From Meiothermus sp. CFH 77666 (GTDB lineage Bacteria > Deinococcota > Deinococci > Deinococcales > Thermaceae), in NCBI RefSeq assembly GCF_017497985.1, contig NZ_JAGDFV010000009.1, forward strand, positions 1-64,000: a stretch of DNA of 64,000 bases, given 5' to 3'. The position numbers and the translations under genes were made by a program. This document shows positions 42,865 to 51,071 of this stretch, piece by piece (the first letter of the stretch is position 1; each line of letters starts with the position of its first letter). The notes beneath the pieces are model-generated. The model did no database searches, was not told where the DNA came from, and saw only the letters and a program-made list of their open reading frames with translations.

Positions 42865-44169
42865 TCATAGCTCCCGCACCGCCTGCTCTACGACCTCCAG
42901 GGTGCGCTCGAGGTCGGCCTGGCTGTGGGCCGCCGAGAAAAACGCAGCCTCGAACTGGCTGGGCGGCCAGTACACCCCTCGTTGCAGCAGGCCGTGAAAG
43001 AACTGTTTGAAGCGCTGGGTATCTGAAGCCACCGCCTGGGCGTAGGTCGAAACCGGCCCTTCTCGAAAAAACGCCGTAATCATGGAGCCAACACGGTTGA
43101 TGGTGGTGGGGAGGCCCGCTCGCGCGAAGATCTGCTCGAGCCCTGCTTGCAAAGCCTGACCGTAGTGCTCGAGGTGTGCGTAGGGGGGCGCTTCAAAGAG
43201 TATCTTCAGGGTTGCTATTCCCGCTGCCATGGCCACCGGGTTGCCACTCAAGGTTCCGGCCTGGTACACCGGGCCCAGCGGGGCCACATGCTGCATGACT
43301 TCGGCCCGACCCCCATAGGCCCCTACCGGCAAACCCCCACCGATAATCTTGCCCCAGCAGATGAGGTCGGGCTTCAGCCCCAAGAGCTCTACCGCACCTC
43401 CCTGGGCCAGGCGGAAGCCGGTCATCACCTCGTCGGCAACGAGCAGCGCCCCGTACTGCTGGGTGAGCCGGTGCAGGGCCTCCAGGAAGGCCGGTGTGGG
43501 GGCCAGCACCCCCGCGTTGCCCACCACCGGCTCGAAAATCACCGCCGCTATTTGTTCGCCGTGCCTGGCAAATAGGGCCTGGAGGCCTTCGGGGTCGTTG
43601 TAGTCGGCCACCAGGGTCAGTTCAGCAAAAGCCTGAGGCACCCCGGCGCTCGAGGGGGCGCTCCTGGCCGTACCCCCGGCCCCGGTCAGAAGCCCCGAGC
43701 CTGCCTGCACCAGCAGGCTATCGGCGTGGCCGTGGTAGTTGCCGCGGAATTTGACGATCAAGTCTCGCCCGGTGTAGCCTCGGGCCAGACGCAGGGCGCT
43801 CATGGTGGCCTCGGTGCCGCTGCTGACAAAGCGAACCTGGGCCGCAACCGGATAGGCCCGCAAGACCAGCTCGGCCAGCTCAATCTCTCGTTCAGTAGGG
43901 GCTCCGTAACTCAGACCTTCCTCCAGGGCTTCCCGGATGGCCGCCAACACCTGGGGGTGGTTGTGGCCCAGAATCATGGGCCCCCAGGAACCCACATAGT
44001 CGAGGAGCTCGTTGCCGTCGGCATCCCAGAGATAGGCTCCCTGCGCCCGGGCAATGAAGCGGGGGGTGCCCCCTACGGCCTTGAAGGCCCGCACTGGAGA
44101 GTTGACCCCTCCGGGGATGACCCGCTGGGCGCGGGCAAAGAGTTGAGCAGAGCGTGGGGTTTCGCGCAT
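42865..44169 (-). CDS. hemL: glutamate-1-semialdehyde 2,1-aminomutase
   Basis: PLP enzyme of 434 residues making 5-aminolevulinate from glutamate-1-semialdehyde. It has GGVNSPVRAFKAVGGTPRF at the N-terminus, KFRGNYHGHADSLLVQAGSG, LLVADEVMTGFRLAQGG and the PLP lysine in CWGKIIGGGLPVGAYGG. Works with HemA (glutamyl-tRNA reductase), encoded at 55 kb on the other strand. Probably transcribed leaderless from the promoter at 44176-44205. Confidence 0.95.
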   Translation of the reverse strand: MRETPRSAQLFARAQRVIPGGVNSPVRAFKAVGGTPRFIARAQGAYLWDADGNELLDYVGSWGPMILGHNHPQVLAAIREALEEGLSYGAPTEREIELAELVLRAYPVAAQVRFVSSGTEATMSALRLARGYTGRDLIVKFRGNYHGHADSLLVQAGSGLLTGAGGTARSAPSSAGVPQAFAELTLVADYNDPEGLQALFARHGEQIAAVIFEPVVGNAGVLAPTPAFLEALHRLTQQYGALLVADEVMTGFRLAQGGAVELLGLKPDLICWGKIIGGGLPVGAYGGRAEVMQHVAPLGPVYQAGTLSGNPVAMAAGIATLKILFEAPPYAHLEHYGQALQAGLEQIFARAGLPTTINRVGSMITAFFREGPVSTYAQAVASDTQRFKQFFHGLLQRGVYWPPSQFEAAFFSAAHSQADLERTLEVVEQAVREL

Positions 44170-44175
44170 GCCCAG

Positions 44176-44205
44176 ACCTTAGCACTCTCGGTCTTTTCTT
44201 AGCAA
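44176..44205 (-). promoter_or_regulatory. leaderless promoter of hemL
   Basis: Minus strand: -35 TTGCTA (44200-44205), 18-bp spacer, -10 TAAGGT (44176-44181), then CTGGGC and the ATG. Only 6 bp separate the -10 from the start codon, so the mRNA would begin at the ATG, a common Deinococcus-Thermus arrangement. Confidence 0.55.
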
Positions 44206-44613
44206 CTCACCCCATGTGACCGGGCACCTTGACACCTTGATCTGCTGGAGTTCCTGAAAGGCAGCCAGATATAGAGCGCCCTTCTACAAAAAACCGAGCC
44301 ATCCGGGATTAGAAATCTTTCGCCCTGAACAGAACGTGGCCGCCGGGAAACTCGAAACTCAAGCACCCGTGGGCCGGGCTCGGCTCAGGCTTGGATGCGT
44401 AACATGCGTCTGGGCCAAGTCGCATTCGCGTTTTCTTGGGCGGCTACATCTTGTCTACAACACTAGATGGCGTGCCAAATATATATATAGAAGGTTCTAC
44501 AAAACGTTAAAGTGATTTTTTACAGATGCTCAAATTCAAATTTGCTATTTGCAGATTTTAGTTGTTTTTTTGCATTTTGTTCACAATTTTTTTGCCATTT
44601 GCCCATATTATTC
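44206..44613. promoter_or_regulatory. intergenic control region with AT-rich block and TTTGC direct repeats
   Basis: Gap between hemL and the nitrate operon. The left 240 bp has no gene I can support. From about 44470 the sequence turns strikingly AT-rich (ATATATATA, runs of T). Two copies of TTTGCYATTTGC lie at 44541-44552 and 44591-44602, exactly 50 bp apart, with a third TTTGC at 44569. They end 11 bp before the -35 box of the nitrate operon. This looks like an activator array (inference). Confidence 0.5.
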
Positions 44614-44641
44614 TTGACATCTGTTTCAGTCTTGCTATACT
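44614..44641 (+). promoter_or_regulatory. nitrate assimilation operon promoter
   Basis: Perfect -35 TTGACA (44614-44619), 16-bp spacer, -10 TATACT (44636-44641), preceded by TTGC so it also has an extended -10 feature. Transcription should start near 44648, giving a leader of about 40 bases with a hairpin at its 5' end. Confidence 0.8.
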
Positions 44642-44649
44642 TCTGCTTA

Positions 44650-44676
44650 GTGAGAGGCAGCGCAGGCCCCTCTCAC
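44650..44676 (+). promoter_or_regulatory. 5'-terminal leader hairpin of the nitrate operon
   Basis: GTGAGAGG (44650-44657) pairs perfectly with CCTCTCAC (44669-44676) around an 11-base loop. It begins within a few bases of the predicted transcription start and ends 11 bases before the start codon. No T run follows, so it is not a terminator. Possible roles are mRNA protection, control of translation, or binding by a regulator. Confidence 0.55.
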
Positions 44677-44687
44677 CCATTCCCTAA

Positions 44688-46724
44688 ATGCTTGCAGAAA
44701 TAACGCGTATCGTCACCCATTGCCCTTTTTGTGCGGTGCAGTGTGGGATGCAGGTTGGCGAGGATGGTCAAGCAATTCCTCTTCCTCACCCCATTAACAA
44801 CGCCAAGCTGTGCGTCTTGGGCTTGAGCAGTGGGGCCCTGATGCGGCACCCGGCGCGGCTCACCGCACCTTTGGTGCGCAAGGGGGGAAGACTAACCCCT
44901 TGCACCTGGGAAGAAGCCTTGGATGTGACCGCCGAGGGGTTTTTACGCATAGCCCGCACACGGGGTTCGTCCGCCCTGGCGGTGTACGGGAGCGGTTCCC
45001 TCACCAACGAGAAGGCCTACCTGTTGGGCAAATTTGCTCGTTTAGCCCTAAAAACGCCACATGTGGACTACAACGGTCGCTATTGTATGTCCGCTGCGGC
45101 CACAGCGCAAAACCTGGCTTTTGGCCTGGATCGAGGGCTGAACCGATCACTAGCCGATCTGGCCCATCACGACCTGATTGTGCTGGCCGGTTCCAACCCC
45201 GCAGAGTGCTTGCCTATGCTGATGCCCTATCTTATGGCAGCCAAGCGAGCCGGAACCCGCTTCATGGTGATCGATCCGCGCCATACCCTCAGCGCAAACC
45301 TGGCCGACCTACACCTGCCTCTCAGGCCCGGCACCGATCTGGCCCTGGCCAACGCTCTGTTTAGACAGGTGCCCAAGAACAAAGCCTTCATTGAGGCGCA
45401 CACCCATGGCTTTGAGGAGGCGCTAAAGGCTGTGGAAGGCTCTACCCTCTCCTGGGCTGCGGGGGTATGCGATCTGCAAGAAGACGCCCTCGAGCAAGCC
45501 GTAGCGCTGCTATCTCAAGCGCAAAACCCCCTCATCCTCACTGGACGCGGGGCCGACCAGAATGTGCGGGGGGTGCGCACCACTCTGGCCTACATCAACC
45601 TGGCCCTCGCCCTGGGAGGGTCTTTCGGAACTCTAACCGGACAGGCCAACGGCCAGGGTGGGCGTGAGGTGGGTCAGAAAAACGACCAACTCCCGGGCTA
45701 TCGTTCGATTGAGAACGCCGATGACCGGGCTGCGGTTGCCAGGGTCTGGGGGGTTCTGCCCGGAGTGCTGCCAGGCAAAGGAAAAAGCGCCTTTGAGATT
45801 CTGGAATCCATCGCGCAGGGCGAAATTCGGGGGCTGTTGGTTCTGGGAAGCAACCCTGCGGCCTCGTCGCCACAGGCCGACCGGGTGAGAACGGCACTGG
45901 CCCAAGCTGAGCATTTGGTGGTGATCGATCCTTTCCTGTCCGAAACCGCCGCCCTGGCCCAGGTGGTTTTGCCGGGGAGCCTTTGGTTTGAGGAAGAAGG
46001 CACCACCACCAACCTGGAGGGCCGGGTGGTGCTGCGCCGAGCCTTGCAAGATCCGCCTCAAGGCGCCCGGCGAGACTGGGATATTTTGATAGAACTAGCC
46101 CACCGTCTGGGGGCCGAGGCCTACTTCCGCTATGCCCGCATAGAGGACGTCTACAACGAGCTACGCCAGGCCACTCGAGGGGCAAAGGCCGATTACTTTG
46201 GCATCACCTATGAACGTCTGGCGGCTGGTGAGACCCTTTTCTGGCCCTGTCCACATCCCGATCACCCTGGTACCCCTCAGCCCTTCACCCAGGGCTTTGC
46301 CCACCCAGACGGTAAGGCCCGTTTCTTCCCGACCCCCTATAGCCCTGCGGCTGAAGCGCCCGACAGGGAGTTTCCGCTGATCCTCACCACTGGACGGGTG
46401 CTTTACCACTACCTAACCGGCAACCTGACCCGACGCATTTCGCGGCTTTCCAAGAAATGCCCTGATCCCTACATAGAAGTCCATCCGGAGACTGCTACAC
46501 GGCTCGGGCTGGCAGAGGGCCGGCCTTGCGAGGTGCAAAGCCGTCGGGGAAAGGCCAGGTACACTGTGCGCACCAGCCTGAAAATACGCCCCGACACGAT
46601 TTTTGTGCCCTTTCACTGGGAGGGCCCTTCGGCCGTCAACCGGCTGACCAATCCAGCCCTCGACCCCGCCTGCCGGATGCCCGAGTTCAAGTTTGCTGCC
46701 GTAAAGCTAGCACCTGCGGAGTAA
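44688..46724 (+). CDS. nasC: assimilatory nitrate reductase catalytic subunit
   Basis: Molybdopterin oxidoreductase of 678 residues reducing nitrate to nitrite in the cytoplasm. The N-terminal [4Fe-4S] motif is HCPFCAVQCGM with the fourth Cys in AKLCVLG. The likely molybdenum ligand Cys is in NGRYCMSAAATAQNLAFG. MGD-binding motifs follow (GSNPAECLP, GQANGQGGREVGQK, LGSNPAAS) and the C-terminal beta-barrel domain ends the chain. There is no C-terminal [2Fe-2S] domain, so it resembles the shorter, ferredoxin-dependent NarB type. No Shine-Dalgarno. First gene of a long operon. Confidence 0.88.
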   Translation: MLAEITRIVTHCPFCAVQCGMQVGEDGQAIPLPHPINNAKLCVLGLSSGALMRHPARLTAPLVRKGGRLTPCTWEEALDVTAEGFLRIARTRGSSALAVYGSGSLTNEKAYLLGKFARLALKTPHVDYNGRYCMSAAATAQNLAFGLDRGLNRSLADLAHHDLIVLAGSNPAECLPMLMPYLMAAKRAGTRFMVIDPRHTLSANLADLHLPLRPGTDLALANALFRQVPKNKAFIEAHTHGFEEALKAVEGSTLSWAAGVCDLQEDALEQAVALLSQAQNPLILTGRGADQNVRGVRTTLAYINLALALGGSFGTLTGQANGQGGREVGQKNDQLPGYRSIENADDRAAVARVWGVLPGVLPGKGKSAFEILESIAQGEIRGLLVLGSNPAASSPQADRVRTALAQAEHLVVIDPFLSETAALAQVVLPGSLWFEEEGTTTNLEGRVVLRRALQDPPQGARRDWDILIELAHRLGAEAYFRYARIEDVYNELRQATRGAKADYFGITYERLAAGETLFWPCPHPDHPGTPQPFTQGFAHPDGKARFFPTPYSPAAEAPDREFPLILTTGRVLYHYLTGNLTRRISRLSKKCPDPYIEVHPETATRLGLAEGRPCEVQSRRGKARYTVRTSLKIRPDTIFVPFHWEGPSAVNRLTNPALDPACRMPEFKFAAVKLAPAE

Positions 46725-46727
46725 CCT

Positions 46728-47444
46728 ATGGAGAAAACCTGCTCTTACCCTTCCTGCTCTTGCACCCAGCCCAGCGCGTGTCCAAAGCGTTCCAGGGCCT
46801 ACTACCCGGTGATGCTCGATTTGCGGGGCAAGCGAGTGGTGTTCATAGGCGGGGGATTTGAAACGGAAACCAAGGTGCGCGCGCTCCTGGCGGCAGAGGC
46901 TCAGGTAACGCTGATTTCTCCGGAAAACCATCCAGACCTCTACCCTCTACCGGCGGGCCTCATCCACCTGCGACGAGGTTACCAGCCCGGCGACCTCGAG
47001 GGCTTCATGCTGGCTATCTCCCACCCTGTGAATAGGTCTCTGAACGCTCAGGTCGCAACGGAAGCCCGGCAACAGGGGGTGTGGCTCAATGCGGTAGACG
47101 ACCCCGCTTACTGCGACTTCATCCTGCCAGCGGTGCACCGACAGGGCGACCTGATCATCGCGGTCTCCACCAGCGGGTCAGCTCCCGCTTTGGGGGTGCG
47201 TATCAAGGCTCGGCTGGCCAAGGAGTACGGCCCGGAGTACGCCGAATACTTGCGCATTCTGCGAGAGTTTCGGCCCGTGGTGGCAGCCGCCTACCCCGAG
47301 CACTTTGAGGCACGCAAAGCGGCCTGGTACCGCCTGGTAGACGCCGATGCGCTCAGTCTGATCCGGCTGGGCAGGCTCGAGCAGGCCCGCGAACTCTTGC
47401 GGCGGGCCCTGGAAGAGGCCGAACCCCAACTGGAGGTGGTATGA
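46728..47444 (+). CDS. precorrin-2 dehydrogenase / sirohydrochlorin ferrochelatase (CysG-N/Met8-like)
   Basis: Bifunctional sirohaem enzyme of 238 residues: VVFIGGGFETETKVRALL (NAD site) and NAVDDPAYCDFILPA with STSGSAPALGVRIKARL, typical of CysG N-domain/Met8 proteins. The first 20 residues are unusual: four cysteines (C5, C10, C12, C18) in CSYPSCSCTQPSAC, which could hold a metal or an iron-sulfur cluster. It follows the nitrate reductase gene by 3 bp and overlaps the methyltransferase gene by 4 bp. Supplies sirohaem for NirB. Confidence 0.85.
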   Translation: MEKTCSYPSCSCTQPSACPKRSRAYYPVMLDLRGKRVVFIGGGFETETKVRALLAAEAQVTLISPENHPDLYPLPAGLIHLRRGYQPGDLEGFMLAISHPVNRSLNAQVATEARQQGVWLNAVDDPAYCDFILPAVHRQGDLIIAVSTSGSAPALGVRIKARLAKEYGPEYAEYLRILREFRPVVAAAYPEHFEARKAAWYRLVDADALSLIRLGRLEQARELLRRALEEAEPQLEVV

Positions 47445-48217
47445 GCGGCAAGGTCTACCTGGTAGGGGCGGGCCCGGGAGACCCCGAGCTTCTAACCCTC
47501 AGGGCGGCCCGGGTGCTGGCCGAGGCCGAGGTGGTGCTTTACGACCGGTTGGTGGGCGAGGGGGTGCTGCGGATGGTCAACCCCCGGGCCCTGCGGATCT
47601 ATGTGGGCAAGGAGGTGGGCCAGCAAGAGACGGTACAGGAGGAGATTTTTACCCTGATGCTGGCCTATGCCCGGGCCGGCCGGCGGGTGGTGCGGCTCAA
47701 GGGAGGCGACCCCATGGTGTTCGGACGGGGGGGTGAGGAGTGGCGCTTCTTGGCCGAACAGGGGGTGGCGCTGGAGGTCGTTCCTGGGATCTCCTCAGCG
47801 ATCGCGGCGCCCAGCCTGGCCGGGATTCCCCTCACCTTGCGGGGGATAGCCGGGGGCTTTGCGGTGGTGAGCGGGCAAGGCTCGGGAGAACAGGCCCCCC
47901 GCCTGACCCACTACGCCGGTGCGGAGACCCTGGTGGTGCTGATGGGGGTGAGCCGCCGGCGCCAGATTGCTGCGCAGCTCATGGCCCTGGGGCGGCCACC
48001 TGAAGAACCGGTGGCCTTCATCGAGCGGAGCACCACCCCTGAGGAGCGCGTGGTGGAGGCCACCTTGGCCCAGGTAGCCCAGGGTGAGGTTCAGGTCGAA
48101 GCCCCAGCCGTCTGGGTGGTGGGAGAGGTAGTGCGCTGGCGCCAAAGGCCCTTTGCTTGGAGCACTGCTCTGAAAGGAGGTACTCTTGCACACAATCAAC
48201 CGTCGGAAGTTGCTTAA
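47441..48217 (+). CDS. cobA: uroporphyrinogen-III C-methyltransferase
   Basis: SAM-dependent methyltransferase of 258 residues making precorrin-2. Family motifs: LVGAGPGDPELLTLRAARVL, VVLYDRLVG, RVVRLKGGDPMVFGRGGEE, VVPGISSAIAAPSLAGIPL and SGEQAPRLTHYAGAETLVVLM. It overlaps the precorrin-2 dehydrogenase gene by 4 bp, and its C-terminus overlaps the next gene by 32 bp. Sirohaem branch of the tetrapyrrole route. Confidence 0.93.
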   Translation: MSGKVYLVGAGPGDPELLTLRAARVLAEAEVVLYDRLVGEGVLRMVNPRALRIYVGKEVGQQETVQEEIFTLMLAYARAGRRVVRLKGGDPMVFGRGGEEWRFLAEQGVALEVVPGISSAIAAPSLAGIPLTLRGIAGGFAVVSGQGSGEQAPRLTHYAGAETLVVLMGVSRRRQIAAQLMALGRPPEEPVAFIERSTTPEERVVEATLAQVAQGEVQVEAPAVWVVGEVVRWRQRPFAWSTALKGGTLAHNQPSEVA

Positions 48218-49409
48218 GTCTGCTACAGCTTTGGCTCTCACCAGCTTGATGCGGGGTCGAGCCCAAGGCGGCAAGCTCAAGGTGGGCTTCATCTCCCTAA
48301 CCGATGCCGCTCCGGTGATCATGGCCGGGGAGTGGGGGCTTTACAAAAAGTATGACCTCGAGGTCGAGGTGACCAAGGAGGCTTCCTGGGCTACCACCCG
48401 CGACCACCTTCTAAACGGGGAAATTGCCGCCGCACACTGCCTTTTTGGCCTGCCCATCTCGGTCTACCTGGGCGTCGGCGGCCCCGCCGGGCGGGCGCTA
48501 CCCATCGGAATGATTCTCAATAATAACGGCCAGGGCATCACCTTATCGCAGCAGGATTTCGGCGGAAAGGTGGGCTTCAGGGATCTCGAGGGAGCCGGGA
48601 AGGCCATCCTGGCCAAGAAGGCCGAAGGCAGGCCGCTTACCTTTGCCATGACCTTCCCCGGCGGTACCCACGACATGTGGCTGCGCTACTGGCTGGGAGC
48701 CTGTGGAGTCAACCCGGTAAAGGACGTCAAGATCATCACCATTCCTCCACCCCAGATGGTGGCCAATATGAGCGTAGGAAACATGGACGGCTACTGCGTG
48801 GGCGAGCCTTGGAACGGGGTAGCGGTAAGGCAAGGCATTGGTTTTACCACGGCAGCCACGCAGGACATCTGGAAGCATCACCCCGAAAAAGCCCTGGTCT
48901 TCAATCCCGACTTTTTCCGCCGCAGAGGCGAGGCCAAAGCCTTGGCCAAAGCGGTGCTGGAAGCCTGCAAGCTGCTGGATCAGCCCGCGGCCCGTCGCGA
49001 AGCGGCCAAGGTAATCGCGCAACGCCCCTACGTAAACGCCCCTTCCGAGGTGATCGACGCCCGCTTGCAGGGGGTATACGAGCTGGGCGGGGGCCTTGGG
49101 CGTAAGAACTATACCGACGACATGATGCTCTTCCACCGCGGCGGGCAGACCAACTTCCCCCGCAAGGCCTACGTCATCTGGTTCGTGGCCCAGTATCGCC
49201 GCTGGGGCTTTATTAAGGAAGCGCCCGACTACGAGAAGATAGCCGAGGCTTTGGTGCAGCAAGACTTCTACCTCGAGGTAGCTCGAGACCTCAAGATTTC
49301 TGTTCCCAACGACGACATGACACCCCTAACCGGGTTTATTGATGGGGTGACCTTCGATCCCAAAAACCCGGAGGCCAGCCTGGCTCGGTACAGGATGCGC
49401 GAACTCTAA
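48186..49409 (+). CDS. nrtA: nitrate/nitrite ABC transporter substrate-binding protein (NrtA-like)
   Basis: Binding protein of 407 residues with a twin-arginine signal (NRRKLLKSATALAL), so it is probably exported folded. Conserved features are VGFISLTDAAPVIMAGEWGLYKK, TTRDHLLNGEIAAAHCLFGLP, TFPGGTHDMWLRYWL and VGNMDGYCVGEPWN. It starts with TTG 48186, chosen because AGGAGG lies 5 bp upstream, and overlaps cobA by 32 bp. Followed by its permease and ATPase. Confidence 0.9.
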   Translation: MHTINRRKLLKSATALALTSLMRGRAQGGKLKVGFISLTDAAPVIMAGEWGLYKKYDLEVEVTKEASWATTRDHLLNGEIAAAHCLFGLPISVYLGVGGPAGRALPIGMILNNNGQGITLSQQDFGGKVGFRDLEGAGKAILAKKAEGRPLTFAMTFPGGTHDMWLRYWLGACGVNPVKDVKIITIPPPQMVANMSVGNMDGYCVGEPWNGVAVRQGIGFTTAATQDIWKHHPEKALVFNPDFFRRRGEAKALAKAVLEACKLLDQPAARREAAKVIAQRPYVNAPSEVIDARLQGVYELGGGLGRKNYTDDMMLFHRGGQTNFPRKAYVIWFVAQYRRWGFIKEAPDYEKIAEALVQQDFYLEVARDLKISVPNDDMTPLTGFIDGVTFDPKNPEASLARYRMREL

Positions 49410-49420
49410 GGGAGGCTTGA

Positions 49421-50233
49421 ATGGAACGGATTACTGTTGCCAAACCCTCGGCGGATCGGGGTTACCGGCTGCCGCACTGGGCTACGAGCCTGCTCAGCAC
49501 GACGCTAGGCTTCCTGGCCTTTGGCCTTCTGTGGCACGTCCTAAGCCATACCGTAGCCCCCAAGGTACCCGATGCCCTGACCACCCTGAACACCCTTTGG
49601 GAAATGGTGCGCGACCCCTTTTACGACAACGGCCCCAACGACAAGGGCATCGCCATCCAACTGGCCACCTCGCTGTACCGGGTGGGGCTCGGTTTCCTGA
49701 TTGGGATAGCCATCGCCCTGCCGATTGGATTTTTGATCGGAGCGTCTGAGGCCCTGTATAAAGCGATCAACCCGGTGGTACAGCTTTTGCGTCCGGTCTC
49801 ACCCCTAGCCTGGTTTCCGGTGGGGTTGGCAGCCCTGGCGGCCTCAGACAAAGCCGCCGTCTTCGTCATCGCCATCTGCTCCCTCTGGCCCACCCTGATC
49901 AACACCGCCGTAGGCGTGGCCTCAGTACCGGAGGACTACAAGAACGTAGCCCGTGTCTTTCGCTTCTCGCCCTGGAAGTACCTGACCCGGGTGCTCTGGC
50001 CGTACGCTCTGCCTTACATCCTCACCGGCTTTCGCCTTGGGCTGGGCATCGCCTGGATGGTGATTGTGGCTGCGGAGATGCTCTCGGGAGGCACGGGCGT
50101 GGGCTTCTTCATCTGGGATAGCTACAACGCCCTGGATCTGGAGCGGGTGATGGCGGCCATTCTGCTCATCGGCCTGGTGGGCTGGGCCATCGACGGAGCC
50201 CTAAGCTATCTTCACCGCAAAGCACAGGCGTAG
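49421..50233 (+). CDS. nrtB: nitrate ABC transporter permease
   Basis: Membrane protein of 270 residues with about six helices and the coupling loop VPEDYKNVARVFRFSPWKY. Contains PVSPLAWFPVGLAA and SLWPTLINTAVGVASV, typical of NrtB. Starts 11 bp after nrtA with a GGGAGG site. Confidence 0.9.
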   Translation: MERITVAKPSADRGYRLPHWATSLLSTTLGFLAFGLLWHVLSHTVAPKVPDALTTLNTLWEMVRDPFYDNGPNDKGIAIQLATSLYRVGLGFLIGIAIALPIGFLIGASEALYKAINPVVQLLRPVSPLAWFPVGLAALAASDKAAVFVIAICSLWPTLINTAVGVASVPEDYKNVARVFRFSPWKYLTRVLWPYALPYILTGFRLGLGIAWMVIVAAEMLSGGTGVGFFIWDSYNALDLERVMAAILLIGLVGWAIDGALSYLHRKAQA

Positions 50234-50243
50234 AGGAGAAGGT

Positions 50244-51059
50244 ATGGGTTACCTGCAACTAACGGAGATCGGGAAACGCTTCGGAAACTACGTAGCCGTG
50301 GAAGACTTTAACCTGCGGGTGGCCCAGGGTGAGGTGGTCTCGCTGATTGGACACTCAGGCTGCGGCAAGTCCACCGTGCTCTCTTTGGTGGCCGGGCTAA
50401 TCCCTCCCAGCTCGGGCCAGATTGTGCTGGAAGGCCGCCTCATCGAGGGCCCCGGCCCCGACCGGGGGGTGGTTTTCCAGAACTACTCCCTTCTGCCCTG
50501 GCTTTCGGTCTATCAAAACGTCTACCAGGCTATCGATGCAGTGCACCTTGACTTGACCCCAGAAGAAAAAGCGCGCCTGTGCGAGAAGTTTTTGCGGATG
50601 GTCAGGCTGTGGGAACACCGCCACAAACGCCCCGGTCAGATTTCAGGAGGAATGAAGCAGCGCACCGCCATTGCCCGCGCCTTGGCTATCAATCCTAAGA
50701 TACTGCTCTTAGACGAGCCCTTTGGCGCTCTGGATGCCCTAACCCGAGCCGCTTTGCAGGATCAGCTCCTGTCTATCTGGAACGCCACTTCGGAGGACGA
50801 GCTGCTGCGGGCGCTGTGGGGCGAGGAGCCCAAGACCATCCTGCTGGTCACCCACGACATTGACGAGGCCATTTACCTTTCCGACCGGGTGGTGGTTATG
50901 ACCAACGGCCCTCGAGCCACGGTGGGAGAGGTGGTGGCGGTGCCCTTACCCAGACCCCGCGAGCGTAAAAGGGTGCTGGAAGACCCACGCTACGTGGAAG
51001 TAAAGGAGCACCTGCTTTACCTTCTGACCGAGAAATACGGCCACAGAGAGGCTGCCTAG
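50244..51059 (+). CDS. nrtD: nitrate ABC transporter ATPase
   Basis: Nucleotide-binding protein of 271 residues: Walker A GHSGCGKST, FQNYSLLPWLSVY (Q-loop), signature ISGGMKQRTAIARAL, Walker B LLLDEPFGALD, H-loop VTHDIDEA. NrtD-like single domain without the NrtC solute-binding extension. GGAGAAGG stands before the ATG. Confidence 0.9.
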   Translation: MGYLQLTEIGKRFGNYVAVEDFNLRVAQGEVVSLIGHSGCGKSTVLSLVAGLIPPSSGQIVLEGRLIEGPGPDRGVVFQNYSLLPWLSVYQNVYQAIDAVHLDLTPEEKARLCEKFLRMVRLWEHRHKRPGQISGGMKQRTAIARALAINPKILLLDEPFGALDALTRAALQDQLLSIWNATSEDELLRALWGEEPKTILLVTHDIDEAIYLSDRVVVMTNGPRATVGEVVAVPLPRPRERKRVLEDPRYVEVKEHLLYLLTEKYGHREAA

Positions 51060-51071
51060 CGGAGGTAAGCC

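Noticed and set aside
26910-44310. 13-mer CGAGCCATCCGGG in two intergenic places
   Set aside because: A 13-base match is expected by chance in 64 kb and the flanks do not match.
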